NCBI GenBank assembly: GCA_963693305.1
Contig: OY855913.1
Location: 20,342,015 to 20,406,014 of the forward strand
Direction of reading: 5' to 3'
Source of the DNA: Meandrina meandrites
Lineage: Eukaryota; Cnidaria; Anthozoa; Scleractinia; Meandrinidae
DNA length: 64,000 bases
The notes beneath the pieces are model-generated. The model searched no databases. It worked only from the letters and a program-made list of their open reading frames with translations, and was not told the DNA's origin. The translations under genes and the position numbers were made by a program. Within the stretch, counting starts at the first letter, position 1; every line of letters starts with the position of its first letter. Positions 39,401 through 51,316 of this stretch are shown here, one piece after another.

Positions 39401-41427
39401 TGCCCTTAATGCAATGGTTTATACTTTACAACCAAACTCCTTGCGTGCTTGAAACCTGAGATCCGACGATCTACACGGTCTACACGGTCTACATCAGATA
39501 GAAATAGAATATTATGATAATCTTTTACACAACACGCTGTAGACCGTCGTATACATGTAGACCGTGACAAATTCTTTCTATTTGCCATAGATATCTTATT
39601 AGCTATGTATTTTAATGTTAAATAGCAAGCTGAAGACTACTGGATAGCTTCAGCTAGTTAATATTTTATTTTAGATTTAAAAAAAGAGCATATACTAGTC
39701 TTGCGTAATGATTTCCGAGCCTGTGACGTCACAGCACGCGTGTCAAAAAATACGACATGCAAAGATCTGTTCCTAATTTTCAAATGCTCTATGGTAAAGC
39801 TTCTTTTCAACATTAAACACTTCCTATAAATTTATTTTGCTTGTTCAAGTGCGTATTTTCAATAAGCAAGGTCCTTGTCTGTAGAATTGGAACAAATTTA
39901 AATTGATATTTTCAGACAACCAGTTTCAAAAAGGGTTGAGACACTCTTGGTCAAGAATTCCATTTACGATATTTTCATATTGGTACCTTGCATCGCCCCC
40001 TTTCCCCCTGATCAATGTTGTCCGAATTTCAGGATTATATTTAAACTTTTAGGCAGCAACTTTGAAATGGGGAGGGGGGTTCAGAATAAGATTTACCTGT
40101 TTATTTTTGAAGCGAGGGCATATCTTTGAAAGACGAATACAATTTTAGGGTGAGTGTCTCAACAATTTTGAAACTGGTTGTCTGAGTGCATTAACCCTTT
40201 TTAGCTGTTGCCATGACTTTATGATGAGAATGAATTTTGCAGTATTTTATCCTTTCAATGCGACCTTTTCAAAAAGCAGTATTTCATTTATCTAAGTTTG
40301 CGCGTTTAAAAATGGCACAGTAAAAACGGTGAGTTTTTGCACTTCCGGTTTTGACATAATTTGCACTAAAATTGTTCGGAAAAGGGTGCGCGTTCAACAA
40401 TATGCGCAAGGTTCTCGATAGTGCAATGAACAAAGCGTTATGTCCTTTGATCTCCTTGTGGTGATGCTAACCAGTAATTCTACACGGTAAATTGGCGTGA
40501 CAAAGTTATATTTTCATGAGCAGTTGATGTAGAAGACGAACACAGGCTCCACACATAAGCGTTTATCACGCTGCTCAGAGATCTGAGCTCAGCAGAGGAA
40601 GTTAGAATCGCACACAGAAAAACGGAAAACACAGTTTTATCCCGCTGCCCTTAATGCAATGGTTTATACTTTACAACCAAACTCCTTGCGTGCTTGAAAC
40701 CTGAGATCCGACGATCTACACGGTCTACACGGTCTACATCAGATAGAAATAGAATATTATGATAATCTTTTACACAACACGCTGTAGACCGTCGTATACA
40801 TGTAGACCGTGACAAATTCTTTCTATTTGCCATAGATATCTTATTAGCTATGTATTTTAATGTTAAATAGCAAGCTGAAGACTACTGGATAGCTTCAGCT
40901 AGTTAATATTTTATTTTAGATTTAAAAAAAGAGCATATACTAGTCTTGCGTAATGATTTCCGAGCCTGTGACGTCACAGCACGCGTGTCAAAAAATACGA
41001 CATGCAAAGATCTGTTCCTAATTTTCAAATGCTCTATGGTAAAGCTTCTTTTCAACATTAAACACTTCCTATAAATTTATTTTGCTTGTTCAAGTGCGTA
41101 TTTTCAATAAGCAAGGTCCTTGTCTGTAGAATTGGAACAAATTTAAATTGATATTTTCAGACAACCAGTTTCAAAAAGGGTTGAGACACTCTTGGTCAAG
41201 AATTCCATTTACGATATTTTCATATTGGTACCTTGCATCGCCCCCTTTCCCCCTGATCAATGTTGTCCGAATTTCAGGATTATATTTAAACTTTTAGGCA
41301 GCAACTTTGAAATGGGGAGGGGGGTTCAGAATAAGATTTACCTGTTTATTTTTGAAGCGAGGGCATATCTTTGAAAGACGAATACAATTTTAGGGTGAGT
41401 GTCTCAACAATTTTGAAACTGGTTGTA
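36182..41427. repeat. Tandem array: period 1245 bp, four full units plus a final MITE
   Basis: ACAACCAGTTTCAAAAAGGG recurs at 36181, 37426, 38671, 39916 and 41161, exactly 1245 bp apart. Copies are almost identical; one visible difference is CCTGTTCATTTTT in the first two versus CCTGTTTATTTTT in the last three. Each unit is a 265-bp inverted-repeat element plus a 980-bp spacer. The spacer holds short inverted ACGGTCTACA repeats and a TGACGTCA palindrome. The 60-residue ORFs in each unit have no recognisable family. The array is inserted at TA in the conserved 5' block of unit C, between promoter module and splice donor. Confidence 0.9.
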
Positions 41428-42760
41428 GCTTTAACTACGACCATTTGTGTTTAACTGAAGGAGAAAAGAACCGGAGAAAAGACAACGGCATCAGGTATGT
41501 CAACAGTCTGACGATGCCACTATCACTGAATTCAAAATGAAGAAGTGCGACGCCACACATGCATTACAAGCACGTATATAAATACAGACATAAAACATAA
41601 GTGTCAGTAAGTATTCATTGCATGAATTTCTGTCGATTGCTTTCCCTGGCAATCCAAGCATTTTTCAGCCATCCTTAGCTTTGCAAACTATCCTCTGATA
41701 ACAACGCATGTTGCTGCATTGAAATTTTCAATATTGTTGTTTAGAAAGCACTTTTATATACCTTGCACCATAAGCAATTTGGGCAATTTTAATACTTCAT
41801 TAGTGGGTAATGCAATGGAAAGAGTACTTTCCACTAAACGTGAAATCTTTCTTGATTGAGACCTATTGGCAGAACGGAACAGATACACGGCGTTTACATG
41901 TAAATTGAAAGCATTACCCGAACGGTGTCTGCTCACATCGATGGTCGATGTTTGGCCGTTTATCAATTTCCACTATTGTAAATTTCTTCAGAAACTCATA
42001 TTTAATTCCTCATACTGCAGCGCCCGCTTAGTATTTTGGATGGTGCTTTCAAGTTAAAGTTCACTAAAATCGAAATAATTGTGTATATAGACGCCGACAG
42101 GAAAAGAGTGGGATGGGGGACTAGAAGAGCTTAGAAGTGAAGAGTTATTTTGATGGAACGGGGATAATAAAACGTACTTGTCGCCATGTGCATCATGGCA
42201 GATGATAGATTGTTTTGCAATCTTTACCCTTTAGTGTTGTAAAACGCTTTTGGACGCATTTTGTGACAGCGCGCTCTAGCAGAATTGTTTCTGTGTGGAA
42301 CAGTTTGACTTGTCAAAGCTGGCTGATAAGTTCAGCAATTTGATTGGTTGCTGTAAAATTTCCACGCCAACACTGACGTCATTAAAAGCATATTTAGCTT
42401 CAGTGTAATTAATGTTCTTGGCTTTGAACCAAAGTAGTGAAATTCGTATAAGTGAGTCGGTTTAAAGTGAAAGCAAGCACTTCACACAATTGAGAATTGA
42501 TAAATGACAGTGAAAATGATCAGTGGACAACAGTTATTCAATGTTCTGAGAAGAGTCAAGACACATTTAAAACAGAAAGTCTGGAGCTTTCTTTTCGGAA
42601 TTCTAACTGAACTGTGTCAAATATCAGGTGCGGAAACAACTGAAACAACTTCTAAACGATTCCTGAATGATAAAAGCGGTTCACCAGTGCTAGTACTGTG
42701 TATTCCTGGTGAGCCTAATAAGAAGCTTCCCGCTAAAGAAGCTAGGAATTAACTGACTGA
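41428..42760 (+). repeat. Conserved 5' block of RdRP unit C, right part, with splice donor
   Basis: It resumes the block after the array (AGCTTTAACTACGACCATTT) and aligns with 5645-6960 and 24200-25430. The donor GGCATCAG|GTATGT is at 41494/41495. The acceptor for gene C may be TTTCATTAG at 43447-43455, 27 bases before the start codon. Confidence 0.65.
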
Positions 42761-43482
42761 ATTAACTTCAGCTTACTTTTATTCCACTAATGAACAAATT
42801 AAATTAGCAATGCTTAAAATGCTGATCCAATCAGACGGGCAAGGTTATTTATGCGACTCCGTGATGGGCTATATTTTGTGGTCCGTTAATCGTGGAAAAC
42901 CCTTTTTGTGTATCGTAATTTAAGTATACATACATCATGAATGGTGTATTGCCAATAATTGTGAAAATGATTTTCTGAAATAGAGAATTTAGTTTCGTGA
43001 CTTTGCAAGAGACAGCACTTTCCACACACCTCTCTCCCTCTCTGCGAACTAAAATGCTTCAAAGAGTAAAGACCCCTCTCCCTTTCAAATTGCAATGGCT
43101 TCCAAACGACCCAGAAGAAAGTGCTGTAACTGCTGTCTGTCTAATACTAACTGGCGACGATGATCCCCACCCTCTCGAATGTGGGTCAGTCGATAAGGGT
43201 ATAGAACACAAACTGTCTAACACAGGCATTTTTAAAGTTTACTTGTATTTTCTCCGTCTGGCACGACTCTGGCTACTGGGGATTTAAAAATACAATACGT
43301 ATACCGCAAGTGTTAAGAATTTAATTCAAAGCAAGATTCTGATACCTGTAAGAGATCCCTCCGACATTTCAGATAGGAGTTATAGTACTCACTGTACATG
43401 GGAAGGGTTAAAATTCTGCCACTTATTTCTGGTTTATATTTGATACTTTCATTAGGTCTTACATGAAGTAAAGTGGCAAGAC
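42761..43482 (+). other. Rest of the putative 5'UTR intron of RdRP C
   Basis: AT-rich sequence between the conserved block and the coding exon, with no recognised element. A possible acceptor is ATACTTTCATTAG ending at 43455. Confidence 0.4.
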
Positions 43483-45414
43483 ATGGCTGGACCTTACCTT
43501 GTGCCGTGTACCAAGCCACTGAAATGTCCATCTGACGAGAAATTGTACGTGAAACATGTTGTCCTTAACAAGGAGAATGATCCCCGAGGACAAGCAAAAG
43601 AGGTTGAAAACTCTTTGATGATCAATCAGCTATTTACCGACGGAAGAAAACAAAGTGTGTGGGACAAACTTTTGACGGTTGAGTTTTCATCCTATTCTGA
43701 AGATGAAATAAAAGGAATATTAAGTAGAGATATCGAGTTCGACGGCTCGCAATATTGCTTTCTGGGGTTTTCTGAGTCTCAGCCGAGAAACAAAACTTGC
43801 TTTCTAATCAAGGAAACCGAGAAACAAATTCGCGAAAGGCGAGCGAAGTTTGGCAACTTTAGCAACGATATCCCCTTTGCAGATCGAGCAGCTACAGTTC
43901 AACACATGTTTGAACCATTCGAGAAAAGCTTGCAGTTAGCTGAAGGCGAGTTTAAATTTGAGCACCATCCCAGCAATAGTGTGCCAAGTGGGTTTATGTC
44001 ACCCGAACTTGCTGAAACAATCAAGAAAACATGCAGTCTTGCTAAGCCACCCAGTGTCGTACAAGTCATATGTCCAGGATTTTCTGGTAAGCTTGTGCTG
44101 TCCGATGAGATATGTGGCAGAACGAGTGAGGATAGTCTTCCTTCGAGTAGAATTAAGGCCCTGTTTAAACTTCCAGATGCAGCAATTAACTGTGGTAACT
44201 CACTAACGATGGGTGTTGTTGACTATGTCAAACCGTACAACATGGGATACTTGAATGTTTACACTGTGATGTTTTTGAAAGAAATGGGTGTAACACGTGA
44301 TTATTTCTTGAAACTGCAGAGAGATTATTATGAAGTATTGGAAAAGGTTGGAGTTGCCGATTTGACTTTTGTCAAGTACTTTCTTCGACAGAATGGGAGA
44401 GAAGACCTTTTAAGGGCAATAGAAAACGAAATAACGAATGACGCAAAAGGAAAGATCTACGAGATAAAAGATGACGAAATCGAAAGCATGAAAAATGGCA
44501 CCGAACCTGAGCTTAGGGTTCTTGTAAGCATGTCAAGGGAAGTTTTTGGAATTGAGGATCCTTACAAAGAACTTAAATCAGGAGAATGCGTTTTTGTTCC
44601 TTGCGTGGATTGTTTGAATGATCGAGAAAAAGAACTGTTTTATTCCGCAAAACAGGTTCTTGTAATTCCACAACCATGCTTCACGTCTACAGATATTCAA
44701 GTGCTCAAGCTGGTGCGCGACAAGGAAGAGTACGAAAACCTCGAAGACTGCCTTGTTTTACCGTCACAACCAGAAGCTCAAGTCAGTGTTGCCAACAAGT
44801 ATTTTGTGTGCTGGGATAGATATCTCATGCCTCAGATATCAGATTCATTTTTCGATCGCATTGCCAACGTTTGGCCTGTGCTTTGCGGTCAGATGTTGAA
44901 GACATTACCTGCCTTTCCCAGCCTTCCTTGCTCAAGAGAACAAACACCGACAAGACACAGCTTTGAAGGCTTTGAAGAAATGAAAACAAGTCAGAGAGAT
45001 CGAAAGGTCGCCAGCAACCTTCACGAAAATGGCTCATTTCAGGACGAGCTTAAAGAGTATTTCGCTACGTTCAAAAGCAACGATGACCTAGTTTCTCGTG
45101 CAAAGTCACTGTTCGAAGCGTTTGCTGCTCTGCATGGTCCATCGTGCTCCGAATGTAAAAAACTCGGGGGATACCTGTCGCCGAGTTTTGACTGGAATGC
45201 TAAGAGGAACGAAGCAGAGAACTATCTTGCAAAGCTTTATGAGAAATATGAGAAGATCAGCCCCGACCTGGAATGTACCCAAGATTCTCCCGTTGCTACT
45301 CAATCTTCAACTCCACAGCCAGTTTGGAGAGAAATGGCCCAAATGTTGCATGAATTTATTGCGCAGAACACAAGTAATAGACCGCGTGCCGCAAACGGCA
45401 CTAAAAATGAGTAA
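43483..45414 (+). CDS. RdRP-like protein C, eukaryotic cellular type, catalytic motif lost
   Basis: The protein has 643 residues from ATG at 43483, stop TAA at 45412-45414, with an intact frame. It is a cellular RdRP-family protein. Landmarks are LYVKHVVLN (21-29), YCFLGFSESQPRNKTC (91-106), SGFMSPELAETI (169-180), PSVVQV (190-195), VVDYVKPYNMGYLN (245-258), REVFGIEDPYKELKSGECVF (352-371), DIQVLKL (404-410), DCLVLP (422-427) and NKYFVCWDRYLMP (438-450). The DbDGD catalytic motif should be at 434-438 and reads VSVAN: all three Asp are replaced, and the usual KG.RPH lead-in is gone. The C-terminus has a CxxC (SCSECKKLGGYLSPSFDW) followed by a predicted coiled coil, shared with B and D. It is most similar to D. 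It is very unlikely to polymerise RNA; a scaffold or RNA-binding immune role is inferred from the intact frame and the kB/ISRE module upstream. Confidence 0.85.
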   Translation: MAGPYLVPCTKPLKCPSDEKLYVKHVVLNKENDPRGQAKEVENSLMINQLFTDGRKQSVWDKLLTVEFSSYSEDEIKGILSRDIEFDGSQYCFLGFSESQPRNKTCFLIKETEKQIRERRAKFGNFSNDIPFADRAATVQHMFEPFEKSLQLAEGEFKFEHHPSNSVPSGFMSPELAETIKKTCSLAKPPSVVQVICPGFSGKLVLSDEICGRTSEDSLPSSRIKALFKLPDAAINCGNSLTMGVVDYVKPYNMGYLNVYTVMFLKEMGVTRDYFLKLQRDYYEVLEKVGVADLTFVKYFLRQNGREDLLRAIENEITNDAKGKIYEIKDDEIESMKNGTEPELRVLVSMSREVFGIEDPYKELKSGECVFVPCVDCLNDREKELFYSAKQVLVIPQPCFTSTDIQVLKLVRDKEEYENLEDCLVLPSQPEAQVSVANKYFVCWDRYLMPQISDSFFDRIANVWPVLCGQMLKTLPAFPSLPCSREQTPTRHSFEGFEEMKTSQRDRKVASNLHENGSFQDELKEYFATFKSNDDLVSRAKSLFEAFAALHGPSCSECKKLGGYLSPSFDWNAKRNEAENYLAKLYEKYEKISPDLECTQDSPVATQSSTPQPVWREMAQMLHEFIAQNTSNRPRAANGTKNE

Positions 45415-47070
45415 GTTTTTTTAATATCCTTGAAAAGTGATGACAAACTATTATGTGGTATTTTAGTGATATTTATAGTGACTTCAGACTCGAATTCTTT
45501 TCGCCCGTATAAAGTGCTGGTGATTAATTTTACGGGTTGCTTACTGCCTTTCGCAACGAGCAACGTTATTAGTTCTTAAAGTACTAAACGACGGGTCCAA
45601 TCGATGTCCCTAGCTTTAAATAAAAAACAAAAACAAAAAACCCAAAACAAAATAAACAAAAGCGAAACAAAACAAAAAAAAAATAGAGGTTTAGTTTTTA
45701 ATTTTTTTAAATTTTATTTAGTTAGTAATTAAGTTATAGTTAGTTTTAATGGCGCTATAAAAAATTTATTATTATTATTATTATTATTATTGTTGTTATT
45801 AATAATATTGAATATCACCAGAATCCAATCAATTACATAATTTATTGGATTTCACTAGCTAAGATTTCAAAGTAGGCTCACTATGCGAACATGTGTGCAC
45901 TACTTTGGAGATTTTAATTGGTTTTAATAGGAGTGGATGTCAAAGTTAATCTCCTCTTGTAAAAAAAGAAGACATTGGTTGCGCGCTTGAGACAGCCGAA
46001 AGGCTAAAAAACAGCGTTTCATTTTGTTTTATGTTATCTCCTAACATGACGTCATAGCTGTGTTTACATAGTCTCATGCGAAACACCTAGCCATTCAATC
46101 AGAATGCTTGTTACATGACCACAACAGCTAGCCATCCAATCAGATTGCTCATTATATAGCCACAACCTAGCCGTCCAATCAGAGCTCTCGTTATATGGCT
46201 AAGACACCTAAACATCTAACCAGAGTGCACTCTAACCGTAGTTTTTTCTTTATTTAATTGTATTTTGGTAAATCGATTTTGCCCAATAACTTGTCTAAAA
46301 GTGATAAACGTTGTCTTCAAAACGTCTGCTGGTGGTGGCTATTCTTTTGCAAGCTGTCAGCGGGTGGTCTTGTTTTCAAGACCACCCGTACTCGAAAGTG
46401 CACAACTAGACGAACTTTATTATACAAAAAGTCTGTCTAACCAGAATCAACAGTTGTATTTTGTTTGTAACATTGTACTTGTCAATTGCATGACTTGCAT
46501 GTGCAGTTATAGCCTTAAGAATGGTCTTAAGACACAGTGTGTATTTTGAGGTTTGAGATTAAACTGGCAGTTGAAACGATAGGCTGACACAATATTCAAA
46601 GTTTCAATCAACAAATGTATGTTATTCATGTTGTTTAATTAAGTAGAACCCAAAAGACGTTTGTTATTATTAAACTTCCTCGGCGGGGCGTGAGACCGAG
46701 AAACCATATTCTCATGGCTTGCAAAGCCAAATGTTCTGACCAGAGCTAATTTTAAACAATTTTTAAACACTTCCAGCCAAGTGACACGGGAAAACTGCCC
46801 TTTAAAAAGAAAACAAAATGGTAAATTTCAGTTCCATCATTGTTTACGGACGTTTCGGCAATTCTGTTTTCTTCATGGTACAAAACTAAACCGTTAAATC
46901 TTTTCACGGTTTAGTTTTGTACCCTGAAGAAAACACCATTGCCGAAACGTTGGTAAACAATAATAGAACAGCGTAAACATTTACGATTTTTTTTCTTTTC
47001 AACAGTTGGCATCTATGCTGCACAGGTATTTTTCAATCTTTATTACTTGAAACTCCCCCTTCAAAAAACA
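45415..47070 (+). repeat. 3' flank of RdRP C, duplicated after RdRP D
   Basis: It is collinear with 30893-34680 as listed there, but lacks the two D-specific insertions. It contains a TTATTA microsatellite (45767-45800), the CCAAT repeat (46080-46220) and the hairpin (46847-46965). No gene is recognised. Confidence 0.75.
46847..46965. repeat. Hairpin repeat, copy in unit C
   Basis: ATTGTTTACGGACGTTTCGG and GCCGAAACGTTGGTAAACAA are the arms, with ACGGTTTAGTTTTGTACC near the loop. It corresponds to 34449-34580. Confidence 0.7.
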
Positions 47071-48339
47071 AAACAAAGTTTAGCATTAGAAGTAATTGCG
47101 TTCGACGAAGGAGAACGCACTCTAATCGAGAAAAACTCTTGCTTTTATGGACTATACGACGTTGTCAATTTGGCCCCCCCAGAAAATTTTTCAGGGGCGA
47201 ATGACGTCATCTCCATGCCATGTGCTTCTGTTTTGCTGTTTGGAGTGATTTCTCTCGACAAAATTGTCCTGTGTTATGGTCTGTTATCGCTGCTGTTTGG
47301 AGGGTTTTCATCCAAGGTAGAAGAGTTTTAACCAGCCACCGAACGTCGTAAAAGGAGTGGAAATCGAGTAACTCGATTCGTTGTTTTATAGGTAAGGTAA
47401 ACCAGCGTGTTTGCATGCAAAACGATTCACAAAACTAGCTAAAATTTCAAATCGTTAGCATTTCATGTAAAACGAGTGAGTAGAATAAGGATCAAAATTG
47501 TTTTATCGCTTCTTTGAATTTGTATTCTATAGTTATTCGCAGAATGTTTAGGCATTTTGATGAGGAAATCATTATTGAATATTATGAGTGTATTGACTAT
47601 GAACGAAAAGTTGATGTGCTGTGCCTCGATCTATTTTCAAATTGAAGTGAAAGTATTTGTAGAAGTCTGTGGAGTTTTAGAAGTTGTGTAGTAATGCCAA
47701 AAGATATTAAACAACTAAAGTGAAATAAATAATTATTTGTCGTGTACATGATAATTCATTTCTATTCCATATGAATTTTAGTGTAAAAATGAATGCAAAT
47801 TGCCCATTCATTTATGACTTTGTACGTTTCTGCTTTGTGAGTGTCACATGAAGTGCTAGGAGCGATTTCTATTTACGTTGTTTTACAATATTCTGACATC
47901 AATGAGAATTTGCCGTGCCATTCATTATTTGAGGTTCTTTTTGACCTTTGGTAAACAATCACTGCTATGATGACAGATCATGTTTCTGTCCGGTTGAATG
48001 GCTTCTTGTGTAACAGTGTAACACCCAATTTACGATAACATAGCTTGCAAGCAAAGAAAAATTCTGCTTTAACATATCAAGAACTGCTACAGTGTCACAA
48101 TTTTTTCACAGTTTATTGAACCCCTTCGAAAAGAACACAACCCATTTCTTGATGCGACAAATTCCAGTTTATTTTGCCGAGAGATGTTCTTTTGGCTCGT
48201 CACGCAATCTTTCCTCCAAAATGTTGTGTGATGAGATTCCTCTCCATTTGAGGCATATTAAATTGCATAGTTTTCCTACAACCTTGCTCCTTTGCTACTA
48301 CACCTGACTCTCCATCTTAGGTCGAACGCACTCCCCTAA
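47071..48339. other. Intergenic, nothing recognised
   Basis: AT-rich with a short open frame at 47047-47331 lacking any family resemblance. Similarity to unit D is not evident here. Confidence 0.3.
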
Positions 48340-49140
48340 TCGCTGATTACTACTAGTCTTAGACTTGTTTACTTCTTCTCGTAGACATGCTCCTCCCACA
48401 TTGGTGACATTGTTATCGTTTCTTTTGACTAAAAAGCTACAATTTAAGCGCACCACGTTGGTTTGTTAAAATTCATCCAATTGCAAACAAATTCACAAGT
48501 AAATAAAGAAAATAGTCTAAATAATTACACATTGACCAAATTTTGTTGGACCCAGCATTTCCTCTCTGTTGCAACACAGCTGAACTCACTACATATGTTA
48601 TCAATAACCTCTCTTTCCTAGACATTTACTCATGTTTTCAAGGCACTCAGACTGCGACACTTTTTTGCAAGAGTCTTTAATCGCGAGATTCAAACGTTTT
48701 TTCGCAATCAAATCCATAATACCATTCCAACAACGGTAACAGCAATCCATGAGGGAAGCACAAAATCAGGCTCATGGTCACGCAAAATTATGAAAAAAAA
48801 AACACAGTTCAAAAAATCACTGAATCTACTCCGGAGATTTCCCAACTTTCAGTTCCCGTTCAGACTTTAAATGTCAAATAAAATGGCAGATTCTTGGGCG
48901 CTGTACGCAAAAGCAGCCACAAAGACAAACAGTGCAGTTCTCTGTCGGCCTTCCGTGGTGTTTTTAAGCCCAAAGATAGCTTTAACTACCACCATTTGTG
49001 TTTAGCTGAAGGAGAAAAGAGCCGGATATGTAGAAAATATGAAATGAAGATGTGAAGTAGTGCGGCGCCATACATGCACGTAAATAAATACAGACATGAA
49101 ATATACACCTTTAACATTTTCCACAGTTCATAAGTGGGTA
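48340..49140 (+). repeat. Truncated 5' block of a fourth RdRP unit
   Basis: It aligns with 35560-36180 and on past the array insertion point (TTTAACTACCACCATTTGTG), up to about 49140. It lacks the donor region and any RdRP coding sequence. This shows that at least one further unit was once present or started here. Confidence 0.7.
48833..48856 (+). promoter_or_regulatory. Decayed NF-kB/ISRE module of the fourth unit
   Basis: GGAGATTTCCC (48833-48843) still fits the loose kB consensus GGRRNNYYCC. ACTTTCAGTTCC (48845-48856) differs from the ISRE form at two positions. With no gene attached, it seems to drift, in contrast to the exact copies. Confidence 0.45.
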
Positions 49141-49239
49141 ATGCATGTTGTGTTAATGAGTGGTCTCACACGCTTCAAGGCGCCTATTCCTAAGGAAATG
49201 TTTTTTGGAAATATTATTGATATGCCTGGACCTCCTGAA

Positions 49240-49412
49240 CCAGGAAAGAATCTCATCAATTGTAGGTCCAAGAGACTTTGGGGAGTGAAGGATAAAATAT
49301 TCAACATGTCGCGAGCGTAGGAGAAAGAAAAAAACCTGAGTCCCCGACGGGAATCGAACCCCTGACCTCCCAAATACCGGGCGGGCGCTCTATCGCTACG
49401 AGAACTCATGGT
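49240..49412 (-). mobile_element. tRNA-derived SINE
   Basis: On the minus strand TGAGTTCTCGTAGCGATAGA is an A-box head, and GGTTCGATTCC is a B box at 49350-49360. The seven-pair acceptor-like stem TGAGTTC/GGACTCA is kept, but the anticodon arm lacks a normal T33 loop, so it is not a functional tRNA. The left boundary of the body is uncertain. Confidence 0.65.
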
Positions 49413-49915
49413 GAACAAAGCAATATACTAGGTTCATATGCGTTTTTTTTATCAGACTTTGAGAAGTCATCTTTTCTGATTTCGTTGCCCTCGATATGTG
49501 CAGCGATGGGGGCCCCAATTTAGGTTTGCAGCCTCTGACGTGAACCAATGATAATAAGTTCAGTTTAGCAACATTTAAGCTAAGTTTGTTAGCTCTTAGT
49601 CAGGTGTTAACGTTGGCTAGATCTGTGTTGATCATGCATTGTTTCGAGGTCATAGTTCGTCAAGGATGCAAAGTTGGCAGTGTCTCAATACCTTAAAGTG
49701 CCTATGAAGCGAAAATGTTTTTTACATGATTGAAAAGATTACTATTTGAAATGCACAATTCCAAAGTTTGAGAATTCTACGATAAAAATTGAGAATTTTA
49801 CAAGCGTTGAAAGTTGCCCTTTTATGCCTTCAAAAATGGCTAATCGATCGCGCGGCCAAAATACCACGTGACATCAAGATGTGACGTCAGTTTGTTTGCA
49901 AATGTTCAAGCAAAT

Positions 49916-50200
49916 ATGGCCGACAGTAGGAAAGGAGAGGACGATTTTGTGTTGCTGGTGCACCAAATAACCAAGGTAGCCAAAACACATCATAAACCAG
50001 GGCATACGAATGTACCAATTTTCGTCAGAGCAGGTTTTGAGTGGAAACAAGGTGCAATTTGTAGGAAGAAATCGCGCTGATTCTCCTGATTTCAACCCCA
50101 CTACGAAAGCATCGCTGTGCTCCAGTGCTCGGCACATTTCGAGAGCTCGTGCTACCAGGGAAGTTCATTTATGCTCTTTAACTTGGATTTAGCCGAGGGA
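49916..50200 (+). pseudogene. Unidentified coding remnant, THAP-like fragment possible
   Basis: From ATG at 49916 the frame reads MADSRKGEDDFVLLVHQITK for 55 residues to a stop near 50080. Just after, another frame gives DFNPTTKASLCS and then, shifted, AHFESSCYQGSSFML. This resembles the C-terminal half of a THAP zinc finger (CSxHF), but the first Cys pair is not seen. I cannot name it; the frame is broken. Confidence 0.3.
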
Positions 50201-51243
50201 TGAAAACTGCAGTCTTTTGTGAAAAGGGACTTTTTCCTTCCAGCTTACGTGAGTGCAAGAAAAGACAAGGAAGCTAACAATTTCATGTTGTCGTTCCAAA
50301 ATTAAAACCCCAGCAGCACGTGATGCACCTTATGTTTGCAGCGGTGTAGGAACATGTTTTCTTCGTTCGTGTTCACTTACCCTGTTCGAGTTTTGTATAG
50401 ACACAATAGCTGTAAGCTTATTCCCGGTGGTCTAAAATAATGCCTGTAATGTTTTCGTTGTACAAAAGGAATTAGAGACTTGACGAAGCCTCCATGTATA
50501 CCTCCTTTGTGTTGTTCTTTAGCATGATGGTTTGTTAGGGGAGTATTTGGTGTTGTAGTTTTATAAACAGTGTTGTTTCATTTCACTGAGAATAAACAAT
50601 TTATAAATTCATATATTGATATACAATCTATGAATTACATATAACATCTTTCAAACTGGTATAATTTGACAGTAACTGTGCCATAAGGAACAGTGGCAGA
50701 TATAAACTACATTGTATAATTTTTTTGGAAATATATTTTTTTAACCAATATATTTAACTCCACTGGCAGTTAAATTTATACTGCAGTCAATAACATTGTT
50801 GTGGTCATCTAAAAAAGATCCAACAATTTACTATGGCAGCTAAAAATGTTACATCACATGAATGGTTTGTGTTTGGTGGATATTGATCAATTCCATTTTT
50901 GTTTCACTTTGCCATGTAGTGCCTTTTAAAAGTGTTTCACTCAGCTGCACAAAATATACCGGGAAACTTACTGCTGGGGGTAACCCTATGATGGACTAGC
51001 ATCCTATCCACCTGAGAGGAGTGGAAATACTCCTAGTCTCTTCATACTACTGCTCAGGCTGGATGGGCCACTTGGCTCGAATGCAGACTTAACCTATTAT
51101 CAGTTTAAAATGCCATTATTCAACCCTCCAAATTTATTTTTTCCCTAACTGCTTGTTTGGTTGCCAGTGAAAAATTTTAGTTGCTAAATTAAGTTCATGC
51201 TTTCAACCTTCTTCTTAATTTTCAGTTCCAATTTACATTGTAG

Positions 51244-51316
51244 TAGCCTGCGAACGCAGACGTATTTCCGGCTGTCGCTTGTCTCCGACGAAAACTAAAT
51301 CTGCGTTCGCAGGCTA
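51244..51316. mobile_element. Mutator-like MITE, 73 bp
   Basis: Ends TAGCCTGCGAACGCAGA and complement; perfect 9-bp direct repeats ACATTGTAG at 51235-51243 and 51317-51325. It has the same TAGCCTG terminus and 9-bp duplication as the element at 32625-32726. Confidence 0.85.

Noticed and set aside
36212..41374. Repeated 60-residue ORFs in the 1245-bp array
   Set aside because: They lie in the MITE and spacer, have no family features, and repeat only because the DNA does.
36182..41427. CRISPR or centromeric satellite
   Set aside because: Units are 1245 bp and nearly identical with no short repeat/variable spacer structure, and the genome is eukaryotic. Four copies inserted at one TA do not make a centromeric array.
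8088..45414. RdRP-like genes as integrated viral polymerases
   Set aside because: The motif order (SQLR, GFMS, PGDVxVL, DCLVxP, YFVxWD) is that of the cellular RNA-silencing RdRP family, not of viral right-hand polymerases, and the genes have splice signals and cellular promoters.
49338..49412. A second tRNA-like sequence on the minus strand
   Set aside because: The acceptor stem pairs, but the anticodon arm lacks a standard loop with T33 and the sequence continues into a SINE-like body.
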